NCBI RefSeq assembly: GCF_012940005.1
Contig: NZ_SPMX01000058.1
Span: 1-46,420 of the forward strand
Reading direction: 5' to 3'
DNA: 46,420 nt
DNA from: Candidatus Accumulibacter contiguus
Lineage (GTDB): Bacteria > Pseudomonadota > Gammaproteobacteria > Burkholderiales > Rhodocyclaceae
Shown here: one piece after another, positions 36,764 through 44,587 of the stretch
Position numbering within the stretch: position 1 is the first letter of the stretch
Layout: each line of letters starts with the position of its first letter
The notes under the pieces: generated by a model
Database searches by the model: none
Told to the model about the DNA's origin: nothing
What the model saw: only the letters and a program-made list of their open reading frames with translations
Translations under genes and position numbers: made by a program

Positions 36764-36908
36764 ATGATCAGGAGCAACTGGATCGCCGGCCTGCTGGCAT
36801 TGTTTTTTTTTCTCGTATGCCCAGTATCAGGGCTGGAGTCTCTTTGCCCAGGATGCCGCCACCCAGACCGCGCGCGTCGCCGGCGGCGGACGCAGCTATC
36901 ACAAATAA
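36764..36908 (+). pseudogene. Small membrane protein of the SPFH/DUF4178 group, frame broken at a T9 run
   Basis: An ATG 12 bp after the DUF4178 gene opens MIRSNWIAGLLALFFF, a membrane helix. As written, the frame then runs into unrelated sequence. If one T is removed from the T9 run at 36803-36811, it continues SYAQYQGWSLFAQDAA-TQTARVAGGGRSYHK and stops at TAA 36906-36908, a coherent product of about 47 residues. Either a true frameshift or a homopolymer error. The function is unknown; position suggests it belongs to the DUF350-SPFH-DUF4178 group. Confidence 0.55.
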
Positions 36909-37005
36909 TAGGTGTTCTGTTTGCTGGTGTTGGATTTCCTATCCTTCAAGAACCCCTGACAATGCGCGAAGTCGACCACTGCAAATAGGAATCCCCATCA
37001 TGAAA

Positions 37006-37026
37006 GGGCGGCACCCGCAGCCGCCC
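37006..37026 (-). terminator. Rho-independent-type terminator of the PEP-CTERM gene
   Basis: A 7-bp perfect stem (GGGCGGC / GCCGCCC) with a 7-nt loop begins 12 bp beyond the stop of the PEP-CTERM gene on the minus strand and is followed by only TTTC. The stem is GC-rich and well placed; the short T-run lowers confidence. Confidence 0.6.
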
Positions 37027-37038
37027 CGATTGATCCGT

Positions 37039-37743
37039 TCAGACTGCGCGCAACGGATATGCTGGCGTACGGCGTCGACGAAACAGACCCATTCCCGCGA
37101 GGCCGGTGCCCAGCAGTGCGAGAGATGCCGGTTCCGGAACTGCGATGCCATCGAAGGAGACTTCTCCCACCATGATCCAGGGGTAGTCCGAGGCCGCCTG
37201 CTGGAAGAACTGCAGGTCCACACTCGACCCGGTGATGCTCAGTCCCGAGAACGTGTAGGCACGCGGTGCCGGATTGCCATCCAGCGCAATCGCATAGTTG
37301 GTCGCATCCACCGAGATCGAGGAGGGATGCCAGACGCCACCCGCGCCTGCCGAGTTGTCCACCCAGACAGTAACCGAGTTGATCGTGACCATACCGCCAA
37401 AGTCGAACGTCACCACCGGGTTGTTTTGAGCAAAGGCCTGGCTACGGTCCCAGCCTACCCAGGGAGTTTGTTCGCCGTACTGATTCCAGTTGAGCGCGGG
37501 CGAGACGCCATCGGTGAGCTTGCCGGTACCGCCACTCAGGAGAGCATTGGTCGTGTCACAAACGCCGGCGCAGGACGAATAGGTGAAATCGCGATAGTTG
37601 TAGCTGCCGTGTGCACCGTTGTTCATCGAGTAGCTGGAGACCGTCAGTGGCGCAGCCACGGCTGCAGCCGGGATCAGTACAAGGGCGAAAATTGCGGAGC
37701 TGGCCGCCATGGCACGCAGGGTAGGATTCTCAAGGGGTTGCAC
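37039..37743 (-). CDS. PEP-CTERM sorting-domain protein
   Basis: 234 residues. A signal peptide (AMAASSAIFALVLIPAAAVAA) leads to a beta-rich middle region containing a discoidin/NPCBM-like segment (VTFDFGGMVTINSVTVWVDNS). The C-terminal sorting signal is VPEPASLALLGTGLAGMG-LFRRRR: PEP motif, helix, Arg cluster. Such proteins are processed by exosortase (EpsH/XrtA) and retained in extracellular matrix. No exosortase lies in the window. Start: GTG 37741-37743 with GGGAGA 7 bp before it; an internal ATG at 37707 is the alternative. A sigma-54 promoter lies about 85 bp upstream. Confidence 0.88.
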   Translation of the reverse strand: MQPLENPTLRAMAASSAIFALVLIPAAAVAAPLTVSSYSMNNGAHGSYNYRDFTYSSCAGVCDTTNALLSGGTGKLTDGVSPALNWNQYGEQTPWVGWDRSQAFAQNNPVVTFDFGGMVTINSVTVWVDNSAGAGGVWHPSSISVDATNYAIALDGNPAPRAYTFSGLSITGSSVDLQFFQQAASDYPWIMVGEVSFDGIAVPEPASLALLGTGLAGMGLFRRRRTPAYPLRAV

Positions 37744-37828
37744 GTTCGGTTCTCCCGGTCTCGTAGTTGATACCTTACGAATGGATTGTTGAATGGATAC
37801 AAAATATTCAGGACGGCAACAGATGTTA

Positions 37829-37844
37829 AGCAAGAAACGCGCCT
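37829..37844 (-). promoter_or_regulatory. Sigma-54 promoter of the PEP-CTERM gene
   Basis: The minus strand reads AGGCGCG-TTTC-TTGCT, with GG and GC exactly 10 bp apart, matching TGGCACG-N4-TTGCT at all key positions. The predicted start near 37818 gives a leader of about 75 nt. PEP-CTERM genes in floc-forming betaproteobacteria are reported to be under RpoN with the PrsK/PrsR pair, so a sigma-54 site fits. Confidence 0.65.
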
Positions 37845-38012
37845 TTCTGGTAATTGTTATTTTCTACAACAACTTGCGCGCAATTCCGCGGCACGGCGAA
37901 GAACACGATGTAAGATTTTTCGACACCTCGCGGTTCGGCATTGGCAACGCAGGGGAATGCCGGCCTGAGCACACGGGGTTCCAGAGTCATTCGCCAGGCG
38001 CTTGGCGCAGAT

Positions 38013-39092
38013 TCAGTTGAAATCCCGGATACGCACTTCTTCGCGAGGCGGCGCACCGCGCTCGACCGTCACGCGCAGAATGTCGATCGTCCGGCCGTCC
38101 TGGGTGGCGACGATGAAACGCCAGTCGCCGGGTGCTGGATTGAGTACCCATGAGTAGCCACGAAAGCCGCGATCGCGGCCGCCGGTGCTCTGGAAAGGCC
38201 GGCGGTAGACCAGCCGCCAGCCAGCGGCTGCATGGACTTCCCAGCGGTGTTCGAGGGCCGCCGTCACGCCGAGTGGAGCGAACACCGCCGATACGCCGTA
38301 CAGACGGCCACCTTCCGGCACATGCACGGTGCTCGCCTGATCGCGCCACCATTGCCACCACGCCGCCCGCTCGATTTGCAGCGTGTAACTGCCGTCCGCC
38401 TGCACGAACTCCTGTCCGACCGCCATTTGCCGCTTGACCAGCGGCACCGGCGCAATCATGTCGAGGCTGAAGGCCAGCGTCAACAGTGCAGCCAGGCTCC
38501 AGGCCGGACCGCTGCGTCCCGGTCGTCCCGGCGCCAGCCAGCGCAGGAGCAGCGTCAGGAGCAGGCCGGCGGCTGTCGATGCGTAGAACCAGAGGGGATT
38601 CAGGCTGCCCAGGGCATGCGGCAGCGCGAAATTGAAGAGCAGGATCGCATTCAGCGCAAACAAGGCCCAGGTCAGCGTGAAGCGCTGCCCGTAGTGGTCG
38701 CCGGCAAACTCGTTGCCGATCAGGAGGGCACCGAGAAAGGCCGCGGTGAGCCAGGTGCCGAGGTGTCCGGAACTCTTGAAGTAGAGAATGAAAAGCGCCG
38801 AGAAAATCCCACCGAAAAAGAACTGCAGCAGGAGATAGGGTGCCTGCCAGATGAGCGAGCGGAAGCGGCCGCGCAGCGACTTCTCGGCCTCCGGTGCCGC
38901 GACCCCGCGCTCTTCCCGGCGCGCCAGCCAGAGCGTCAGCAGCGCGGCGCCGAACAGGAAGGCACCCAGGCGCCAGAAATCGACGACCCGGATGCGCTGG
39001 CCGATGGTCAGCGCATCCCAGACGAAACCGCCGAGAAAGGCGGCCACCGGATAGAATTGCCGCAGGAAATTCCAGACCTGGATCGAATTCAT
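38013..39092 (-). CDS. DUF2914 integral membrane protein
   Basis: 359 residues. Seven or so hydrophobic helices (about 12-30, 41-60, 82-108, 115-130, 143-160, 167-185, 200-218) precede a soluble C-terminal DUF2914-type domain (about 290-355: RWEVHAAAGWRLVYRRPF, GGRDRGFRGYSWVLNPAPGDWRF). ATG 39090-39092 with AAGGG 6 bp upstream. Function unknown. It stands alone on the minus strand between the PEP-CTERM gene and a chemoreceptor fragment. A second open frame covering the same bases is Arg/Pro-rich shadow. Confidence 0.82.
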   Translation of the reverse strand: MNSIQVWNFLRQFYPVAAFLGGFVWDALTIGQRIRVVDFWRLGAFLFGAALLTLWLARREERGVAAPEAEKSLRGRFRSLIWQAPYLLLQFFFGGIFSALFILYFKSSGHLGTWLTAAFLGALLIGNEFAGDHYGQRFTLTWALFALNAILLFNFALPHALGSLNPLWFYASTAAGLLLTLLLRWLAPGRPGRSGPAWSLAALLTLAFSLDMIAPVPLVKRQMAVGQEFVQADGSYTLQIERAAWWQWWRDQASTVHVPEGGRLYGVSAVFAPLGVTAALEHRWEVHAAAGWRLVYRRPFQSTGGRDRGFRGYSWVLNPAPGDWRFIVATQDGRTIDILRVTVERGAPPREEVRIRDFN

Positions 39093-39172
39093 GGAACCCT
39101 TTGCCCATCGGCAGGCCGGCAATGCGCACGCTCCCGTTCGTTCACCGCTGCTCCACTCTTGCCGGACGCCGC

Positions 39173-39514
39173 CTACGTGACCCGGAAATAGGCAAGCTGA
39201 GCGCGCAAATCGCTGGCCATGGCGTCGAGTTCGGCGGCGCTGTCGGCGTTCACGTGCATGATCGCCGTCGTCTCTTCGGCCATCTGCGATACCTGTTCGA
39301 CGTTGCGAGCGATATCGTTGGCAGCAATCGCCTGCTCGTGGGTCGCGTGCGCCACTTCGCCGGCACGGCTGCGCGATTCGGCGGCTTCCCCGCTGATCGA
39401 CTGCAGCATCCCGGCGACCGCATGGACTTTGGTGAGGGCACGGTCGGTCTTCGGCGTCACTTCCTGCATGCCATCGACCGTCTGCCGGGTTTCACTCTGG
39501 ATCTGCTCGATCAC
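39173..39514 (-). pseudogene. Methyl-accepting chemotaxis protein, C-terminal signalling fragment
   Basis: About 113 residues of the MCP signalling/adaptation helix: IEQIQSETRQTVDGMQEV, ALTKVHAVAGMLQSISGEAA and EQAIAANDIARNVEQVSQMAEE are typical of the C-terminal methylated helix bundle. The hairpin tip (E-x-x-x-V-R-x-L type), HAMP, membrane and sensor regions are missing. Similarity begins at about 39514, immediately after a short start-like open frame of another gene (see findings). Not expected to be functional. Confidence 0.78.
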
Positions 39515-39662
39515 AGCGAATTGAAACCACGCACGGTGAACGAATCATTCATTCTGTTTTCTCTCCCTCGAAAAGTGGCAAAGTGTAGCTTGATCCTGCA
39601 ATGGATAACGGTTACATCCAGTTTGCCGTGGAATACGCAGCTACAAAGGGGCGAAACCTTTT

Positions 39663-41105
39663 TCAGGTCGCACGGCGATGGAACAAGTTCTTGGCTTCGC
39701 TTATTCCTGCACGATTCATCGCGAAAGAAAAAACCACATAGGCGATAATCCCGACGGCAATCAGCACCATCAGATTGGCAAGTGCTGACCACGGGAGGAT
39801 CTGGCGAACAAGCGCCACCGAGGCATACATCAGTCCGCACGCCATAGCTGGTCTGGCCAGTGTGCTCGCTATTTCCTTCCCTGTAAGATCCATGTACTTG
39901 CAGGCTCTCAGCAGATTGAAAAGGAATACCGCTGGGAACGTCAGCAGCCATGCCAGACTCAGGCCTGTCAGGCCGAACTGAGTTCCCAGCGCAAATGCGC
40001 CGCACATGACTGCCGCTGTGATGCAGGTAATTCTGAAACTAGCATCTGCACGCCCTACAGCCTGCAAGCCGGCATGCATGATCGGCGACAGAACACGCAA
40101 CGGCATGATGAGACATAGCAGGGCAAGAGGGAAGGCAGCTTCCATCCATTTCTCGCCGAGTAGTGCCTGGACGAGTTCCGGAGAAATACTGGACATGCCC
40201 CACATCACAGGAAAAGATACGAAGCTGATGCCCCGCATCCCTTTCAGAAGATAGGGTCCCACAGATTCACCACCCCGTTTAACCTGTGATAAGGATGGGT
40301 AGACGATCTGGTTCAGGATTGCCGAGAGTCGAGAAGCAGGCAAAGAGGCCAGATCCATGGACACCGAATAAACTCCCAAATCGTGCTTTCCTAAAAACTT
40401 GCCGACAATGAACACATCCGCCTGTGAATACAATAACCAGACCAACTGGGTGCCGGCAACATTGAATCCGAAATTAAACATGCTGCCACAGCCGGAAAAT
40501 CTGAAGACAGGCATTCCCGAAAATGGATGGGCAATATTCAGGCCGATTGCCCGGATTACGGTCTGAAAGACACTGCCCCACGCCAAAGCGAACACACCGT
40601 ACCCCAGATAAGCCATGACCAGCGTGACTAGTGCACCCCCGATGGCTGAAACAAGATCGGTGATCGCCCTGCCGCGAAACTTCATTTCCCGGTTGAGCAA
40701 CGCGGAGGGTACTACAACAAACGCTGCCGGAAGGAATTGCAGCGCAATGACCTGCACGACCAGTTGCAGCCGATCATCGCCGAAAAAACCTGCGGCAACG
40801 GGAGCAACCAACACCTCCATCAAGAGACACGCGACACTATTGGACAAAACGACAATGCCGAAAATCTGCCGAATCTGTAGCAGCGACAAGTCTTTGCTTT
40901 GCACCAGCGCTGGTCCGAGCCCGATTTCCGCAATCATCGCGAGCATAGTGCTAAAGATGCTCGCCAGTGCCATCAGTCCATAATCTTCTGGATTGAGGAG
41001 TCGTATGACAAATATCGTTATCGCCCAGGTAAACCCTTGCGAGGCCAGGCGCCCAAATACGGTCCATTTGAGTCCCGTCAGAACTTGCGTACGAAGGTTC
41101 ACCAC
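39663..41105 (-). CDS. Polysaccharide flippase (Wzx/WzxC-like, MOP superfamily)
   Basis: 480 residues with about 12-14 membrane helices. LKWTVFGRLASQGFTWAITIFVIRLLNPEDYGLMALASIF (in sections) and LVWLLYSQADVFIVGKFLGKHDLGVYSVS are characteristic of lipid-linked oligosaccharide exporters. Probably moves undecaprenyl-linked repeat units across the inner membrane for the adjoining EPS cluster. Start GTG 41103-41105 has GGAG 7 bp upstream; a TTG at 41111 lies too close to that Shine-Dalgarno. Last gene of the minus-strand cluster. Confidence 0.88.
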   Translation of the reverse strand: MVNLRTQVLTGLKWTVFGRLASQGFTWAITIFVIRLLNPEDYGLMALASIFSTMLAMIAEIGLGPALVQSKDLSLLQIRQIFGIVVLSNSVACLLMEVLVAPVAAGFFGDDRLQLVVQVIALQFLPAAFVVVPSALLNREMKFRGRAITDLVSAIGGALVTLVMAYLGYGVFALAWGSVFQTVIRAIGLNIAHPFSGMPVFRFSGCGSMFNFGFNVAGTQLVWLLYSQADVFIVGKFLGKHDLGVYSVSMDLASLPASRLSAILNQIVYPSLSQVKRGGESVGPYLLKGMRGISFVSFPVMWGMSSISPELVQALLGEKWMEAAFPLALLCLIMPLRVLSPIMHAGLQAVGRADASFRITCITAAVMCGAFALGTQFGLTGLSLAWLLTFPAVFLFNLLRACKYMDLTGKEIASTLARPAMACGLMYASVALVRQILPWSALANLMVLIAVGIIAYVVFSFAMNRAGISEAKNLFHRRAT

Positions 41106-41184
41106 TTGCAATCTCCAGTGACTGGCATTCGCACATAGTCGAGTAGCATCAACATGACGAAACGGTCATGACTTTTCATGATCG

Positions 41185-41210
41185 GGGTGTCCGGAAAGGG
41201 TGTCCGGAAA
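41185..41210. repeat. Perfect tandem duplication of a 13-bp unit
   Basis: GGGTGTCCGGAAA is present twice head to tail (41185-41197, 41198-41210), in the gap between the methyltransferase and flippase genes. It may be a slipped-strand duplication or part of an element end; no function is implied. Confidence 0.9.
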
Positions 41211-41234
41211 AGTAACGACAGTTTGCGGGACTGG

Positions 41235-42008
41235 CTATCGGATTCGTTGCTGTTGTTCTAGCTTTCGTTTTTCAAACAGGACATGAACCCAGTTCGGATG
41301 TTGTTTCAGGAATGGAGCCTGCACGCTCCTTGCGTAAAAAGCAGCCCTTGCAAAAATCTTCTGCATCAGGCTCCGCTCAGTTGGCTCTTTGAGAGGGGCA
41401 CCGCAATGCACACAGGGTTCAGCTTGCGAGTACGTTCCATATGGATTTCCAGCCATGTCCATCAGTAGGCATGCAACAAAATTCGTATCCGTATCAGCTA
41501 CCCCGACAAAGGACATTTTTGCGACCTCGCACTCTGGGAACAGGCTTCGCAATCGACTTTCGTCAAATCTGTTGACATGGCCCCAGGGAGGATTTTTCTT
41601 GCCACAGACATGGCACGTTGTACGACCAAGCCGGATGTCTTGTTTGTAGGGAACGCCTATCAGCACGTACCGGTTTGAAGTGCGACTCAACTCGCTACAA
41701 GCCTTACCAAGCAAGTTCGTAGGTATGTGCTCGAGCACTTCAGCGCAGAAGACAAGATCGAAATAGGCATCTGGAAAACTCAAGCCGGTAACATCGCCAG
41801 CCACGCATTCAATTCTTTCGTCGTCTATCCGGGGTTGTTCCAGATCCAGCGCTGTGACCCGAGTCCCACGCTCTGCCAATAGCTTCGAAAGGAAACCGTC
41901 TCTCGCACCGATATCCAGAGTATTTGCGATGTTGCCTGGCAACAGTCCCATTAGATCAGCGACTCTTTCTTGCTCTCTATCCGTATTTCGATAATCAGTT
42001 AGATCCAT
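41235..42008 (-). CDS. SAM-dependent methyltransferase (type 11) with two CxxC pairs
   Basis: 257 residues. The N-terminal Rossmann methyltransferase fold has NTLDIGARDGFLSKLLAERG (SAM motif I), VTALDLEQPRID, and YFDLVFCAEVLEHIPTNLL (motif IV/post-IV). Two cysteine pairs follow, CHVCGKKNPPWGH (about 130-142) and CVHCG (about 199-203), which could bind zinc. Substrate unknown; position in the cluster suggests a sugar or lipid-carrier modification. ATG 42006-42008. About 130 bp separate it from the flippase and 156 bp from the deacetylase. Confidence 0.85.
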   Translation of the reverse strand: MDLTDYRNTDREQERVADLMGLLPGNIANTLDIGARDGFLSKLLAERGTRVTALDLEQPRIDDERIECVAGDVTGLSFPDAYFDLVFCAEVLEHIPTNLLGKACSELSRTSNRYVLIGVPYKQDIRLGRTTCHVCGKKNPPWGHVNRFDESRLRSLFPECEVAKMSFVGVADTDTNFVACLLMDMAGNPYGTYSQAEPCVHCGAPLKEPTERSLMQKIFARAAFYARSVQAPFLKQHPNWVHVLFEKRKLEQQQRIR

Positions 42009-42164
42009 TACAACCCCTATAGCCGGTGATCAGTGGTCCCAGATGAGTCCTCCCAAATTCATGCGGCGGAATTCCTCAGCGTGCTGCTGTTGAAATATCG
42101 GAAGACTTGTTCAAGGATGCTCATGAGCATTGGTAGCCGATAAGATCCTCTCCCGACTCCATTC

Positions 42165-43142
42165 TCAATCGGCGAGCTGTCCCGATCGCAATCGTGGATT
42201 TTGCCACAGATTCTTGACGAGTCTTGCTCCGAAGCGAAAGCGAGTCTGATCCCACGGGGTGAAACGCGGCAGTTGCATCCGATCGCTTGCCGCATCGGCA
42301 ACTCCCCAAGCGGTTGTCAGTGCGGCGTCGAAATCCAGGCTGCGAATGATTTCTACATCCTCGGCCCTGTAATCGAGACTTGGCTTCCCATTGGGGTAGG
42401 CAAACAAACCCACTCGCTCCTGCAGTAAGGACTCCAGAAATCGCTTGCTCTCGATCATTTCGGTATAGACCTCGGCGGGTTTCTGCCTGGCGAGGATCGG
42501 GTGCGTGACGGTGTGCGCCCCAATCGACATGCCGGCTCGGCGCATCATCTTCACTTGTCGAGAGGTCAGCATCAGGTCCGATGGCAAGCTGCCGCCGGCC
42601 ACTGATGCGAGGTAATCGACTGCCTTGAGGCGTTCTGGCGCTTCCCGATACTTGACGGCATTCAGGATGCTCATGATCGCCTGACGAACGGCGGCAGCGG
42701 AGTTCAACTCATGCACACCAAGGCCTTCTCCCGAAAGATCAAGCTTCGTTTTGCCGCAATGGCGAACAGTCTCGATGATCGAGTCATTCCACATCCGGCC
42801 ACCATCGAGATAACCCGTGGCGATAAAGAAGGTGGCGGTCAAACCATGCGACTGGAGAACCGGCATTGCCACAGTGAAATTATCGGCGTACCCGTCATCG
42901 AAGGTAATCGCTGCAGCCCTCGGTGGCAGCGAGTGCTCATTCAAGCGAGTTATCGCCTGGTCGAGAGGAAGCACATTGAACCATTCCTTCAGCCACCTGA
43001 TGATTTGCTCAAACTCTGCCGCATCAGGATCCCAGTTCAGAACCGGATCCCGGTGCGCGAGAACGCGATGAAAAATCAGGATCGACAGGCGTCCGCCTTG
43101 CCCGCCAGGCGATAGAACACGAGCCAGTGCTTTCACGATCAT
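42165..43142 (-). CDS. Polysaccharide deacetylase (NodB family)
   Basis: 325 residues. The NodB domain is clear: ILIFHRVL, the catalytic AITFDDGYADN (metal Asp and base Asp), and the histidine metal motif IGAHTVTHPILA. GLFAYPNGK and FDAALTTAWGVAD are further family segments. Removes N- or O-acetyl groups from polysaccharide; no signal peptide is evident, so it may be cytosolic or membrane-associated. The ATG (43140-43142) overlaps the stop of the upstream ligase gene (ATGA), so translation is coupled. Confidence 0.9.
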   Translation of the reverse strand: MIVKALARVLSPGGQGGRLSILIFHRVLAHRDPVLNWDPDAAEFEQIIRWLKEWFNVLPLDQAITRLNEHSLPPRAAAITFDDGYADNFTVAMPVLQSHGLTATFFIATGYLDGGRMWNDSIIETVRHCGKTKLDLSGEGLGVHELNSAAAVRQAIMSILNAVKYREAPERLKAVDYLASVAGGSLPSDLMLTSRQVKMMRRAGMSIGAHTVTHPILARQKPAEVYTEMIESKRFLESLLQERVGLFAYPNGKPSLDYRAEDVEIIRSLDFDAALTTAWGVADAASDRMQLPRFTPWDQTRFRFGARLVKNLWQNPRLRSGQLAD

Positions 43143-44443
43143 TTCAGTGCCTGCTGCGTCTCTACAGAAAGAGAAGAACTGGCAGACCCAAACACGCCTG
43201 CTGCCTGAGATCCACTTTCCCTCAGCCAGCGTTGAGTGACCACGAGGACGACCAGAATATTGTAAGGCAAGTCAAAATAGGCGAGGCTCAGGAATGTCCC
43301 TCCGACAAGGTAACCAACCAGGGCAACCTGACACATCCCGGCGAGTTGATAGACCCACAGCACCTCGGGTCGATTTCTGGTCTGCTTGCGCAGTTGCCCA
43401 GCGACGCGAAGAGTCAGCACCCAGATCAGAACGAACAGCGACAGGCCGATGTAGCCATGCTCTCCGAGGACGGAGAAATAGATACTGTGTGCGGCTCGGA
43501 TCACGGTGACTCCCGGCTGGGCATACATCCCGCCGGTCGCCCAATCATACATCGCAAACCCAGCACCCGTTGGTCGATGGTTGGCCACATTGATGGCCGT
43601 CTGCCAGGCCTCCAGCCGTCCCATCGAAGACTCGTCTTGCTCATACGTTTGTATCGTCGCCATACGCCGTTCCCATGAGTCAGGCATGAAAACAAGCAGC
43701 GCAGTAGCGACAGCAAGGATCATCAAGCCACCCAGCATCTTTCGATCGGCGCGATACCATAACACCAGGCCCATGGCGGAAATCGCCAAGAGCCCTCCCC
43801 GCGATTGCGTCCCCAAGGCTGCGATCGCGCACAGCAACATCAGCACCAGCAGGCCGAAACGCACTTTGGGGTGGGTGGAAACCGTCCGCAAATAGTTCAT
43901 CAGAGGAACGACCATGATTAGGGCGACAGCACATGCGTTGTTGTCCTCGAAAAACCCGCCTGGAGGCCCCCATACCCTCTGCGATCCCCCAGTCAGAATG
44001 GTAAAAATCCCGCCCTTGAAACCGAAAAAACCGACCGAGAGCACATTGACCCAGAGAAACAGCTCGATATGTTTCCGCTCGTGCAAGGCCATCAAGGCGA
44101 TGCCAGTCATCAACTGGATTTTCAAGATTTTGTTGAGCTGAACCCAGGACCCTGCCGGATCGAATGCGAAAGCAGTAGTCAGACATATCCATATGACAAA
44201 CGCAAACAGCACGCCCACCGGCGGACTCCACGCCATGCGCAGTTTATCGCGCGTAGTCAGCAACGAAATCAACACCGTACCCGCTGCTGCAGCGGCAAGC
44301 GGCAGTTCGGTGGCAAAGCCAAAAGCCAGCTTGTGCGGGTTCATCACACTGAGCCACGTCCACAACATCACGCCAACCCAGGTATGACGAAACACAAAGG
44401 GCAGGACTGCCAGGACGATGCTCACTACCAGCAAGTCACGCAT
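43139..44443 (-). CDS. O-antigen ligase/polymerase-like protein, exosortase-A-associated type
   Basis: 434 residues with ten or more membrane helices. The start MRDLLVVSIVLAVLPF plus LWTWLSVMNPHKLAFGFA is the hallmark of the exosortase-A-associated putative O-glycosylation ligase family. The Wzy_C-type periplasmic loop carries RLEAWQTAINVANHRPTGAGFAMYDW. ATG 44441-44443 with GGAAAG 5 bp upstream agrees with the family N-terminus; upstream in-frame codons do not. Likely polymerises or transfers EPS repeat units. The partner exosortase must lie outside the window. Confidence 0.88.
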   Translation of the reverse strand: MRDLLVVSIVLAVLPFVFRHTWVGVMLWTWLSVMNPHKLAFGFATELPLAAAAAGTVLISLLTTRDKLRMAWSPPVGVLFAFVIWICLTTAFAFDPAGSWVQLNKILKIQLMTGIALMALHERKHIELFLWVNVLSVGFFGFKGGIFTILTGGSQRVWGPPGGFFEDNNACAVALIMVVPLMNYLRTVSTHPKVRFGLLVLMLLCAIAALGTQSRGGLLAISAMGLVLWYRADRKMLGGLMILAVATALLVFMPDSWERRMATIQTYEQDESSMGRLEAWQTAINVANHRPTGAGFAMYDWATGGMYAQPGVTVIRAAHSIYFSVLGEHGYIGLSLFVLIWVLTLRVAGQLRKQTRNRPEVLWVYQLAGMCQVALVGYLVGGTFLSLAYFDLPYNILVVLVVTQRWLRESGSQAAGVFGSASSSLSVETQQALK

Positions 44444-44587
44444 GCGAGCTTTCCGAACGCCTGTCGGGGCGCGGCTCTGCCACGGCCTGACGTTCCACAT
44501 TGGCCCGCCCATGATCCAGATGGGCGCTGGGAGAACTGTCCCCAGCCGCCCTTTCCTTCCTCTGCTTCACGATCCGGGGAGGCAAAC

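Noticed and set aside
38013-39129. A second minus-strand frame (380 codons) covering the DUF2914 gene
   Set aside because: Arg/Pro-rich with no membrane helices, whereas the alternative frame has a clear multi-helix plus DUF2914 pattern.
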